A stretch of DNA of 64,000 nucleotides from CAZYMI01 sp964648505 (GTDB lineage: Bacteria > Pseudomonadota > Alphaproteobacteria > Micavibrionales > Micavibrionaceae): positions 21,945 through 85,944 of the forward strand of contig CAZYMI010000007.1 in the NCBI GenBank assembly GCA_964648505.1. Direction: 5' to 3'. Below, in pieces: positions 44,818-52,506 of the stretch. A model generated the notes under the pieces. It saw only the letters and a list, made by a program, of their open reading frames with translations, ran no database searches and was not told the DNA's origin. How positions within the stretch are numbered: the stretch's first letter is position 1; each line of letters starts with the position of its first letter. The translations under genes were made by a program, and so were the position numbers.

Positions 44818-46830
44818 ATGGCAAAAAATCAAAGTTTTATAATTTTCGTGACACTGGTCATAGTTCTGCTGGGCTTAGTCTGGCTTCATACGGGAAGTCT
44901 TATGCCTCCGACAGGCCCTGATTCAATCTGGTTTCACGCCGGATTGTTAACACTCCTCGTGGGTCGCTTTATTGTCGAATATCGCTTCCCTAAACCGAAT
45001 GATGTTTTTGTGAACTGTGTAGTAGTCTTTGCTTCCACATCGACGCTTTCTAGCCCCCCTAATGAAGTATGGTGGGAATTAGTCAGATGGGGCGCTCTCG
45101 CGTGTGCAATTTCAGCTCTTATATTAGCTTGGGATCCCGGCGAAGAAGCGAAGCGTCAAAAAAGTAGATGGAGAATGATCCTCTATCATATTGTTACAAG
45201 GCTTGGCCGAGCAGAAGTTATCTTTTCGATCGTATTTATTTTGGCCTTGGTGAGCTATTTTGATTTTGACAAGATGGAAACCAAGGTCTTTGCAATAACA
45301 TGGGGCATATTCCTTTTAATATCTCATCTAGATGTAAAAAAACTTATTGAGAATTCTCTTCCTACCAAACATAAGGGGAGAAAAGTCATTGCTGTTGCGC
45401 ACTCTTTTCTTGCTCCATCGATTGTTTTTTGTAGACGGCTAGGATCGGAAAAAATTCAGACTCATGAGCTGGTTGGATTTTGCCAATCTTTCAATAACGA
45501 TTGTCACTCTTTTGGAATGATTATAGGAGAAAGATCTTCTGCAACTGAGACAAGGCTGGTCGTATCTTTGTTAACATCTAATATAGCTGACGCTGGACTA
45601 AACGATCGTTCTTTTCTTGTCACAGCCAGTGAAGAAGATCAGCAAGCTATAGAAGAAAAAGTAAGCCGGGAACAATTAAACACAGTAAGAAAAACCATAG
45701 GGACAGTCGCGGAAGGTACAAATATAAGTCAGGTAAAAGTAGAAATTTTTGGAAGGCCTGAAATAAGAGCAGGATCATTGCTTTGCGTGCAATCTTCCGG
45801 ACAGCCAGTGTTTTATCAAGTTTTTAATGGTCTTATTGAAGAAGAAGACACTTTGCGAGATAGCAAGCGCGCTTTTGTCGAAGGAGAAGCTGAACAAATA
45901 GGAAAATGGGATTCGACTCGAGGTGGTTTTGATACCCATGACTGGGTACCTAGTGAGAGAAGTCCTGTTCATATTGTAGACACAACTGATGCAGCGCCAC
46001 AGTACACTCTAAAAACAACTGAAATTAGTATCGGGGCTATTCCAAATTCTAATTATCCCGTAAATGTGGATATGAACGATATTGTGCTGTATCACACTGC
46101 TATACTAGGGGTTACAGGCAGTGGAAAATCCTATCTGACATTCAGTTTAATTGAAGAGGCTGCGGGCAAAGGTATTAAAGTAGTTTGCCTGGACCCAACT
46201 GGAGACTACCAGCGCTATTTAAATGGAGCTGTAATTTTAAAAAGCTCTGCTGCAGTGAAGGCATTTCTAGAATCTACTGAACACAATATTGGTATCATTG
46301 AGACGGCATCGAATGCTCAGAATCCCATTAACCAAGCGCATACGACTGCACAAGCATGTCTTGACTGGTGCAAACAAAATAGAACAGATGCAGATGTATT
46401 AGATCCCAAACCAAAAATTCTGGTTGTCCTTGAAGAGGCCCACTTACTTATTCCTGAGTGGAACTTTAATCCAAATCAAAATTTGCAAAGTCAGGTAAAC
46501 ATGACTTCGCAGATTGTCTTACAGGCCAGAAAATATGGTTTAGGATTTCTTGTTGTTTCGCAGCGCACAGCAAATGTTACAAAAAGTGTCTTAAATCAAT
46601 GCAACACCATAATTTCTTTTCAAGCATTTGATGAAACCGGCTTTGGATTTCTCGAGAATTACATGGGGAAATTCCATGTTAAATCCTTGCCAAATCTTCA
46701 GACACGCCATGGGCTTCTAGTTGGAAAAGCATCAAAATCTAGGCGTCCAGTAATGGTACGATTTTTTGATCAGAATCGTGTTCTGCGTACAGAGCCCGCA
46801 CCAGAAATGGAAATACCTGCGCAGAATTAA
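44818..46830 (+). CDS. Membrane-anchored HerA/DUF87-type P-loop ATPase
   Basis: About 670 residues. The first 190 contain roughly five hydrophobic segments (for example SFIIFVTLVIVLLGLVWL, LVRWGALACAISALILAW, VIFSIVFILALVSYF). A beta-rich middle region is followed by a HerA-type motor: Walker A GVTGSGKSY near residue 431, Walker B ILVVLEEAH near 535, and the sensor/Arg region QARKYGLGFLVVSQRTANV. HerA-like ATPases are hexameric DNA translocases, often paired with NurA, SIR2 or DUF4297 nucleases in repair or anti-phage defence; no partner is adjacent. It is the first gene after tRNA-Gln and AT-richer than the recombinase genes. GTG 44794 is an alternative start. Confidence 0.75.
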   Translation: MAKNQSFIIFVTLVIVLLGLVWLHTGSLMPPTGPDSIWFHAGLLTLLVGRFIVEYRFPKPNDVFVNCVVVFASTSTLSSPPNEVWWELVRWGALACAISALILAWDPGEEAKRQKSRWRMILYHIVTRLGRAEVIFSIVFILALVSYFDFDKMETKVFAITWGIFLLISHLDVKKLIENSLPTKHKGRKVIAVAHSFLAPSIVFCRRLGSEKIQTHELVGFCQSFNNDCHSFGMIIGERSSATETRLVVSLLTSNIADAGLNDRSFLVTASEEDQQAIEEKVSREQLNTVRKTIGTVAEGTNISQVKVEIFGRPEIRAGSLLCVQSSGQPVFYQVFNGLIEEEDTLRDSKRAFVEGEAEQIGKWDSTRGGFDTHDWVPSERSPVHIVDTTDAAPQYTLKTTEISIGAIPNSNYPVNVDMNDIVLYHTAILGVTGSGKSYLTFSLIEEAAGKGIKVVCLDPTGDYQRYLNGAVILKSSAAVKAFLESTEHNIGIIETASNAQNPINQAHTTAQACLDWCKQNRTDADVLDPKPKILVVLEEAHLLIPEWNFNPNQNLQSQVNMTSQIVLQARKYGLGFLVVSQRTANVTKSVLNQCNTIISFQAFDETGFGFLENYMGKFHVKSLPNLQTRHGLLVGKASKSRRPVMVRFFDQNRVLRTEPAPEMEIPAQN

Positions 46831-46913
46831 ATTTCAATGCTGAACGATTTAAAAGCGCACTGTCCTACATAGCCCTCTGAAAATATATCTCTTTTTGTAC
46901 CAACCTCTGTCAT
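46827..46913 (-). pseudogene. 3' remnant (28 codons) of a second serine recombinase gene
   Basis: Read on the minus strand from an ATG at 46913, this stretch encodes MT-EVGTKRDIFSEGYVGQC and then AFKSFSIEI before TAA. It aligns with the last residues of the intact recombinase at 47731-49284 (MTLRDIAKRERFSEGYVGQC, then IFRTFEVPLT), including the identical FSEGYVGQC. DNA similarity is also visible between about 46852 and 46883 and between 47763 and 47793. Nothing further upstream matches, so this is the tail of a lost or replaced paralogue. It overlaps the HerA stop codon and the end of the next gene. Confidence 0.7.
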
Positions 46914-47551
46914 GGCCAATCTTCGCCAATCTTTCGCTTTTCGATTGTTGATGTAGCATGCGGCATTCCATATCCGATGTGAGCAGCAACGCGAGGGAGC
47001 CTTATTACAGCAGTAAGATATGTATTGTGCGTTGGAGGTCCATCATATGTGGGAATTTGGTAGAAGCGTGTAACAGTCAGCAATACGCCCTCGCCGGTGC
47101 TTTCCATCTTCACGCCTTCGCCCGTCGGCTTGTAGTGGATGTGCTCCATTTTTTGCTGCCGCAAATATTCATCAGTGAGCGCGGTCGCCAACATATCATA
47201 GGTTGGCCAGATCGTTGGCCAAGGCTTTTTCAAAAGTAATTTTTCAGAGATTAAGCCGGAATAGACGCCTTCTGATAATATGTAGCTATCAGGGAGGTCG
47301 GGTGAAAGCTCCTCAAGTTCTTGGCGGCGCTGATCGATAGGCGCGGTAGGTGCCAACACGATATAGAGGGCTTGCCGCAGATTACTTATGGGCGCAGTCG
47401 CATCTGCGAGCAAAGCTGCTTTCGACTTATAGCCTAAATAAGCCGCCACAAGCTCGTGCGCATGCGAAGGCTTTAGTTTAATGCCGTAATTATCATTAGC
47501 AAAGGCACGCAGAGAATCTGCGCAAATTTTAGTGATGTCGTGCTGTTTCAT
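46910..47551 (-). CDS. Protein of unknown function downstream of the serine recombinase
   Basis: Not recognised. The ATG at 47551 has GGAG about 9 nt upstream and gives 213 residues; the frame stays open upstream to 47734. The N-terminus has a helical segment (ITKICADSLRAFANDNYGIKL, then SHAHELVAAYLGYKSKAALLAD) of the kind seen in plasmid and mobile-element proteins. The C-terminal half is a mixed alpha/beta region ending at STIEKRKIGEDWP. It lies directly after the recombinase gene on the same strand, so it is probably part of the same mobile module. Confidence 0.6.
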   Translation of the reverse strand: MKQHDITKICADSLRAFANDNYGIKLKPSHAHELVAAYLGYKSKAALLADATAPISNLRQALYIVLAPTAPIDQRRQELEELSPDLPDSYILSEGVYSGLISEKLLLKKPWPTIWPTYDMLATALTDEYLRQQKMEHIHYKPTGEGVKMESTGEGVLLTVTRFYQIPTYDGPPTHNTYLTAVIRLPRVAAHIGYGMPHATSTIEKRKIGEDWP

Positions 47552-47730
47552 AGCAATCTCCATTTCGTTGCGCTGGATTTGCGGTTGCCGAGAAAGTTTA
47601 AGGACAACCATGCCAGCTGTTGAAATGAATTGCTGTTTGGTGGTCGGTAGTACGTAGTCCTTGCGTTTCAGCCTTTCACAACTGGGGCGCTCGATTCCTA
47701 CGAAGAGCGTACGATAAAAAATCAGGTTTT

Positions 47731-49284
47731 TCAAGTTAAAGGCACTTCAAAGGTTCGAAAAATGCACTGGCCCACATAACCTTCTGAAAATCTTTCCCGT
47801 TTCGCGATATCGCGCAGCGTCATGCCGCTAAAATGTTCGTCACGCCAGATGAACCCTTGGACGAGCTTTTTAAGTTCATTGGAGGGTAGATCAAAAATAT
47901 CTTTTTGCTGTTTTTCTGGTGCTATTACTAGCGCGCCTTTTTTAGCGCGCCGAGTGGTGTACGAGACGAGTAAAGCTCCGATATCAACGGTAGAATTAAT
48001 TTTTACTTTGGCAGCATTGGATAAAAGAGAGAATAAACCATCGGTCTTGATCTTAATTTCTAACTTATCAGTCTGAACTGTGACTTGCTCAATGCATGCC
48101 CTTACAAACTGATCCATTGAAACCGCAGCCTGGATATCAGCTATCTTCTGTATGGCTTCAACTTCATCATTCATATCAATGCCTAAAAGCGAAGAAATTT
48201 TCTCTCGATCGCTTAAATGGGCCCGAATTGCACCCTCCACAGCGCTTTCGATTTCATGAGCCGGGAGACGCCCTAATAATCCATCTGGATGATCCCGCAT
48301 CTGAATTAAATTCTGGCTGATATAATAGCGGTAGTGTTTCTTACCCTTGGCAGTATACCCAGGCGTATAAGGAATTCCTTGCGCATCAAATAACAGGCCT
48401 TTGAGGAGGTTTACCTCTCTAGAAATTTTCTGCCCTTTATAAACAGATGCCTGTTTCTGCAATTTTTGTTGAACTGCAGCCCATAAATCAATCGGAATAA
48501 TACCGTCATGTTGCCCATCGTAAGTTTTATTCTTGTGACGGATCTGGCCGATATAAATTGGATTCGATAGCAAAGCATACAGCGCGCCTCGGGAAAATGG
48601 CTTTCCGCCCACCTTCCTGCCGTCTTTATAAGTTAAGATTTTGCTGAATATGCCATCTCGATCCAGCTCCTGTTTCAAATGGATCACATTACCGAGAGTC
48701 AAATATCGCTCAAAAATGTAATTTATTGTTTTCGTTTCTGATTTATTTGGTACAAGTTGTCGATACTGAATGTCATATCCCAATGGCGGATTACCGCCCA
48801 TCCACATCCCTTTTTTCTTGCTGGCAGCAATCTTGTCGCGCACCCGCTCACCGATGACCTCACGTTCAAACTGAGCGAAGGACAGCAAAACATTTAGAGT
48901 TAAACGCCCCATGGAAGTAGTGGTATTAAAAGATTGCGTGATGCTGACGAAAGTCACGCCATGCTGGTCAAAGACTTCAACCAGCTTTGAAAAATCCATC
49001 AATGCACGCGTCAAACGATCAATTTTATAAACAACAACGATATGAACTTTTCCGGCCTTGATATCATCCATCAGGCGTTTCAGCGCCGGTCTATCCAGAG
49101 TGCCACCGGAGAATCCGCCATCATCATAAGCGTCAGGCACGGGAACCCAGCCTTCAGCTTTCTGGCTAGCGATATACGACAGGCATGCCTCGCGCTGAGC
49201 ATCCAAAGTATTAAAATCTTGCTCCAAACCTTCTTCCGTAGATTTGCGAGTGTAGACCGCGCAATATTTTATTGGAGGTTTCAT
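47731..49284 (-). CDS. Large serine recombinase
   Basis: Site-specific recombinase of the resolvase/invertase superfamily, 517 residues. The catalytic domain starts YCAVYTRKSTEEG with nucleophile Ser15; further active-site segments are DDGGFSGGTLDRPALKRL, VVYKIDRLTRALMDF and GRLTLNVLLSFAQFEREVIGERVRDK. The recombinase domain (GNPPLGYD onward) and the beta-ribbon-like region follow; a C-terminal coiled region ends at FEVPLT. The start at 49284 overlaps the DUF2924 stop (ATGA) and has GAGG 9 nt upstream. This enzyme family integrates and excises phages and islands; no att sites could be identified by eye. Confidence 0.93.
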   Translation of the reverse strand: MKPPIKYCAVYTRKSTEEGLEQDFNTLDAQREACLSYIASQKAEGWVPVPDAYDDGGFSGGTLDRPALKRLMDDIKAGKVHIVVVYKIDRLTRALMDFSKLVEVFDQHGVTFVSITQSFNTTTSMGRLTLNVLLSFAQFEREVIGERVRDKIAASKKKGMWMGGNPPLGYDIQYRQLVPNKSETKTINYIFERYLTLGNVIHLKQELDRDGIFSKILTYKDGRKVGGKPFSRGALYALLSNPIYIGQIRHKNKTYDGQHDGIIPIDLWAAVQQKLQKQASVYKGQKISREVNLLKGLLFDAQGIPYTPGYTAKGKKHYRYYISQNLIQMRDHPDGLLGRLPAHEIESAVEGAIRAHLSDREKISSLLGIDMNDEVEAIQKIADIQAAVSMDQFVRACIEQVTVQTDKLEIKIKTDGLFSLLSNAAKVKINSTVDIGALLVSYTTRRAKKGALVIAPEKQQKDIFDLPSNELKKLVQGFIWRDEHFSGMTLRDIAKRERFSEGYVGQCIFRTFEVPLT

Positions 49285-49703
49285 GCCGCGACCTCTTTCT
49301 TCTTGAGGCCGAAAAATACCCACCCATTCCAACGTGTGCCTGTAATTTCAAAGGCGACCTGCGAAAGGCTATTGTAGGTTTTGCCCTTGTATTCATATCC
49401 TGCATTCTGAACTAGTACGCTGTACCGTTTTCCATTCCAATTTCGCACTAACCTGGTGCCGGGCTTCAAGGCTGGTACATTTTCATCAAAATAATTGGGA
49501 TTGCGTTTATATGATTTTATAAACTGCTCAAGCCTCTGGCGCTGTTCAGAAGTGAACGTGCCTGTCTCTTGTTCAAACATTTTATATTCTAAACTCTTAA
49601 GCAGCATCGTTCGCCCAATGCGGGAATGCGGCTGCCGGCCCCAGGTGTGGGCCCACATTTGTCGTAGTTCATTTAATGGCAGTTTTTCAAGGTTTTCTGG
49701 CAT
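49281..49703 (-). CDS. DUF2924 protein paired with the serine recombinase
   Basis: A 140-residue protein from the ATG at 49703, which has AGGAG 8 nt upstream. Segments LRQMWAHTWGRQPHSRIGRTMLLKSLEYKM, LKPGTRLVRNWNGKRYSVLV and YEYKGKTYNSLSQVAFEITGTRWNGWVFFGL are typical of DUF2924, which is regularly encoded immediately upstream of serine recombinases in alphaproteobacterial mobile elements. The stop overlaps the recombinase start by 4 nt. The biochemical role is unknown; the Trp/Gly-rich C-terminus resembles a DNA-binding fold. Confidence 0.85.
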   Translation of the reverse strand: MPENLEKLPLNELRQMWAHTWGRQPHSRIGRTMLLKSLEYKMFEQETGTFTSEQRQRLEQFIKSYKRNPNYFDENVPALKPGTRLVRNWNGKRYSVLVQNAGYEYKGKTYNSLSQVAFEITGTRWNGWVFFGLKKKEVAA

Positions 49704-49797
49704 ATATGGCTCCTTTTCATGAGTCCATACACGCTTCCTTAGGGCAGGAAGTCCAGTCAAATACCATCAGGGAGGGGCATCCGCTAATGTGGTAGTC

Positions 49798-50538
49798 TCA
49801 TTTAGAAATGCGCTCAGCAATATCTTTAATTTCGGTTGTATAGGCACTGGCAATATTTAGCCACGCCTCCATGCCAAGACAAAATTTTATCGTTTCGTCG
49901 AGCGCTTTAGACTGAGTACCCATATAATCCTCTAGCTTCCCACTCTTCAGGATAAAGATATTGTCGGCATATAACGCTTCGATTTGATTCTGAATGGTAG
50001 GTACAGCAGCTTTGATAACTCGCACAACATCTTTGCTGTCTAATTTATAGTGGCTTCTTACATGTTCCACTAAGGGACGCCACCGTAAGAATTGCGGAAT
50101 AGTTAAAAAATTATCATCTGCAATCAAAGCCTCATAATGCCGTTTTAAAATACCTTTCTGCGCTATGTCCATTTTGTCGAAATTACTTTGGCGCAGAGTG
50201 TCTTCAGTAGAACTTTTCTGAATAGCAGGTATTATCGGGGATGTTGCCCCACTGTTAACTAAGGTGAAGACGTTATCAAAGTCGCCAATGTAGTAGGATT
50301 CCAGTCCAAACTCAGAAAAAAATGTCTTCCATTTTTCCCAATTTCCTTTGCCCCCGATATCAAGAATTGCTATTTCTTGTGTTAACTCTGGTTTCAAGTG
50401 TTGAAATACGGAACGGAAAAAATATCGGTCACTATCGCCTTCTACCAGCACTACTTTTCTAGCAAAAAATGCGTAGGTTGAACGGGTAACCGCTTTCAGA
50501 CCATGCTTCTGCATTAAACTCTTCTTGAGATGTATCAC
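49798..50538 (-). CDS. TOPRIM (OLD-nuclease type) protein, probably the C-terminal part of a larger gene
   Basis: A 246-residue ORF with a TOPRIM core like that of OLD-family nucleases: VVLVEGDSDRYFF (Glu33), ILDIGGKGNWEKW, then YYIGDFDNV with the DxD pair Asp86/Asp88. The segment before the core, RSTYAFFARKVVLVEG, resembles the junction where the ATPase of OLD proteins joins the TOPRIM domain, but no ATPase is encoded. It overlaps the preceding nuclease-like ORF by 80 nt in another frame. Either a deletion fused two genes, or this is a genuine two-gene system with coupled translation. Confidence 0.6.
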   Translation of the reverse strand: MIHLKKSLMQKHGLKAVTRSTYAFFARKVVLVEGDSDRYFFRSVFQHLKPELTQEIAILDIGGKGNWEKWKTFFSEFGLESYYIGDFDNVFTLVNSGATSPIIPAIQKSSTEDTLRQSNFDKMDIAQKGILKRHYEALIADDNFLTIPQFLRWRPLVEHVRSHYKLDSKDVVRVIKAAVPTIQNQIEALYADNIFILKSGKLEDYMGTQSKALDETIKFCLGMEAWLNIASAYTTEIKDIAERISK

Positions 50539-51082
50539 TAAGACCGGGACTAATTCCTCGAGTGGCGCTTATTTCCTTTTGTACATCAAATATAGATTGC
50601 TTTATCAGTTCACTCAGATTTTCACCATTTGATAAAAGCGGTGCTGCAATTCCATCTGGGAACCAAGAAATAATATTTTCTTGTAGGTGAGCCTTAGTAG
50701 AAATCAGAATAGGAACAATACGTTTATGATGACTGCCAGCATGAAAATTCTTAAGGTCTAAGGAATAATCTAAGGCCTGATCGCTTTGAAAGCGTTCATA
50801 GGTTTTAGCGCCTGCTTTATATTCGAGAACAAAAACTATTCCCCCAATTAATAGCAGTACATCGGCGCGTTTTCCCATACGTGGAATTGAAAATTCAAAG
50901 AATATTTCACCAAATTCAAAGCCGGCCAGCTGATCTTTGAGATTTTTTATTTGCGCAAGCCATGCATTTTTCTGAGATATGTCCAGCGCGAAGTGATGGT
51001 TTCGCGCAAGTTCTCCGAGAACCCTTTCAGGATCTTCGCTTAAGAATTCACCGATACTGCTTTGATAATAAGCTCTCTTCAT
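50459..51082 (-). CDS. PD-(D/E)XK nuclease-like ORF, resembling the N-terminus of DUF2075 helicases
   Basis: A 207-residue ORF starting MKRAYYQSSIGEFLSEDPE; the frame also opens earlier at 51145. The motif RADVLLLIGG followed by VFVLEYKAG gives Asp74, Glu87 and Lys89 of a PD-(D/E)XK active site. The sequence, including FSIPRMGKRADV and YSLDLKNFHAGSHH, follows the N-terminal domain of DUF2075 helicases, and WSESGYP near the end resembles the start of their helicase part. The frame then ends abruptly, overlapping the TOPRIM ORF. Best read as a truncated defence gene, though a stand-alone nuclease is possible. Confidence 0.6.
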   Translation of the reverse strand: MKRAYYQSSIGEFLSEDPERVLGELARNHHFALDISQKNAWLAQIKNLKDQLAGFEFGEIFFEFSIPRMGKRADVLLLIGGIVFVLEYKAGAKTYERFQSDQALDYSLDLKNFHAGSHHKRIVPILISTKAHLQENIISWFPDGIAAPLLSNGENLSELIKQSIFDVQKEISATRGISPGLSDTSQEEFNAEAWSESGYPFNLRIFC

Positions 51083-51245
51083 ACATGGCCACTTTAGCAT
51101 GAAAAGAGGCGAAATCTTTCTCTTTCTGCCGGCTAACCTGCTCATTCAGCACCATAAATGGCAGAATTAAGTTGAACAGTGAGTTACGAATGGTAATGTG
51201 ACGGTGGATCTGCACTTTGGCAGGTCCGGGGCTTTGTAACCCCTA

Positions 51246-51399
51246 GTGATCGGTGACGTGTCCGTCATCACGTCGCCCCTCGGCCTTACGGCCGGGAGGC
51301 GACGGCGCATGTCCAAGCCTTCGGGCTAAAGGTCGTCGCGGTCGTATCACTACGGCTTACAAACTCCCGGCCACCAAGGAGCAATCCTTGGTGGCTTTT
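51246..51399 (+). ncRNA. Candidate structured RNA with four successive hairpins and a terminator
   Basis: The 335-bp gap between the nuclease-like ORF and the next lipoprotein gene is GC-rich and highly foldable. Hairpin 1: GTGAT/ATCAC (51246-51271) with inner GACG/CGTC. Hairpin 2: GTCGCC/GGCGAC (51272-51303), extended by CTCGGCC/GGCCGGG across a TTAC loop. Hairpin 3: AGCC-TTCG-GGCT (51316-51327), a stable tetraloop. Hairpin 4 is an intrinsic terminator. A weak promoter-like TTGAAC lies at 51172. No known RNA family was recognised; an origin of transfer or a leader of the next gene are alternatives. Confidence 0.45.
51370..51399 (+). terminator. Rho-independent terminator
   Basis: An 11-bp stem (G plus CCACCAAGGA pairing with TCCTTGGTGG plus C) with a GCAA loop is followed by TTTT. 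It ends the structured region 18 bp before the lipoprotein start, so it would terminate an upstream plus-strand RNA. Confidence 0.75.
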
Positions 51400-51417
51400 A
51401 CTTAGGGAGATAGCGAC

Positions 51418-51657
51418 ATGAAAGCTCTTATTTTTTCTTCAGTGATTTTATTGGCCGGATGCAGTGGCGGCGGTGTGCACACGGTTTTGGAAACTACACC
51501 GGGCTCCGCCTTGCCTGCGGGTATTGCGGTGTGCAATCAACGCGATTCAATAGGGCGCTGTTCAGAATGGTCAAGCCGCAGTGATCAATGCGTCAATCCT
51601 AAAGGCATGAATGAAACCAATCCGGTCATCCCCTGCAGCTCGATCAAGGCGAGGTAG
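51418..51657 (+). CDS. Small lipoprotein, function unknown
   Basis: A 79-residue product with signal MKALIFSSVILLAGC, where Cys15 fits a lipobox (LLAGC). Four further cysteines (AVCNQRD, GRCSEW, DQCVN, IPCSS) could form two disulfides in the periplasm. An AGGGAG ribosome-binding site lies 8 nt before the ATG. The family is not recognised. The next gene starts 5 bp downstream, suggesting an operon. Confidence 0.7.
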   Translation: MKALIFSSVILLAGCSGGGVHTVLETTPGSALPAGIAVCNQRDSIGRCSEWSSRSDQCVNPKGMNETNPVIPCSSIKAR

Positions 51658-51662
51658 ATCCG

Positions 51663-52148
51663 ATGAAGAAAAAAGCAACTGATAGAGATTCTTTACTTTT
51701 CAAGGATGTACCTTCGATCTACCTCCCAAGGGAGCGTATCAGAGAAAATAAAATTAAAGAAAAACTGATCGGGTTTCTTGTAACTTGCGTTCTTATAGTT
51801 TTTGTAATTTTCATGATAGGTATTTTTGCCAGCACCTCTATGGATATCCCCAAGCCACGTGATCAGGATCAAAGAGCCGTCAGCGAGAGCGATGCTAATG
51901 TCATGAGCATAACTTTGTGTGAAATGCGCGCCCGAGAGACACTCAAGGCACCGCGCTCTGCAAAATTTCCATGGGTTAAGAAAGCGTCATTTGATGGAAA
52001 TCTGGCAATCCTGAATTCATATGTCGATGCTCAGAACAGTTTTGGAGCTATGATCAGAACAAATTACATTTGTACGCTCAGGTACAAAGGCGGCGCGCCG
52101 ATTGATCCTGAAAGCTGGGACATTGAAGAATTCATGATATTGGAATAG
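51663..52148 (+). CDS. Single-pass membrane protein with extracytoplasmic domain, function unknown
   Basis: A 161-residue protein: a charged cytoplasmic N-terminus of about 35 residues, one membrane helix (IGFLVTCVLIVFVIFMIGIFA), then a soluble domain of about 95 residues. The domain has the pattern CEMRARETLKAPRSAKFP, then NSYVDAQNSFGAMIRTNYICTLRYKG. The SYVDAQNSFGA type of segment recurs in small bacterial and phage-associated envelope proteins without assigned function. It forms a unit with the lipoprotein upstream and ends at a terminator. Confidence 0.7.
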   Translation: MKKKATDRDSLLFKDVPSIYLPRERIRENKIKEKLIGFLVTCVLIVFVIFMIGIFASTSMDIPKPRDQDQRAVSESDANVMSITLCEMRARETLKAPRSAKFPWVKKASFDGNLAILNSYVDAQNSFGAMIRTNYICTLRYKGGAPIDPESWDIEEFMILE

Positions 52149-52151
52149 AAA

Positions 52152-52178
52152 AAGGCCCGCCGTTATTTGGCGGGCCTT
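52152..52178. terminator. Bidirectional intrinsic terminator
   Basis: A 10-bp perfect stem, AAGGCCCGCC/GGCGGGCCTT, with a GTTATTT loop. A-rich sequence precedes it and T-rich sequence follows, so it can serve both the plus-strand membrane-protein operon and the minus-strand DUF5681 operon ending at 52189. Confidence 0.8.
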
Positions 52179-52188
52179 CTGGTTCGGC

Positions 52189-52506
52189 CTACATAGGCCA
52201 AATATTGCTTAGGTTTTTCAGCAGGTAGATCAGGTTCTTGGTGGCCGCACTCTTACCCTTCATCGATTCATTCATCAATTGCTGAATGAAAGCCTCCTTT
52301 TTGGTCATCTCAACCTTCTCACCGCCCATGGTAAGCGTGACCTTTTCGTTGAGAATCTCCTCTACGAGGATATGCAGCACCTTGTTGGGTGGCCGGCCTT
52401 TGGGATTACCCGATTTACCTTTTTTGAACTGGGTGTGCTTCGGCGGGCTGCCATATCCCACCGAAGGCTTATCCGGGTCAAACGGTGGCTGGTTAGACTG
52501 CGACAT
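52189..52506 (-). CDS. DUF5681 domain protein (phage-associated)
   Basis: A 105-residue protein from the ATG at 52506. The signature VGYGSPPKHTQFKKGKSGNPKGRPPN is characteristic of DUF5681, a small basic domain frequently encoded next to terminase and DNA methyltransferase genes in prophages. The rest is helical (KEAFIQQLMNESMKGKSAATK). It overlaps the methyltransferase by 14 nt. No terminase is adjacent, so only part of a prophage module may remain. Confidence 0.85.
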   Translation of the reverse strand: MSQSNQPPFDPDKPSVGYGSPPKHTQFKKGKSGNPKGRPPNKVLHILVEEILNEKVTLTMGGEKVEMTKKEAFIQQLMNESMKGKSAATKNLIYLLKNLSNIWPM

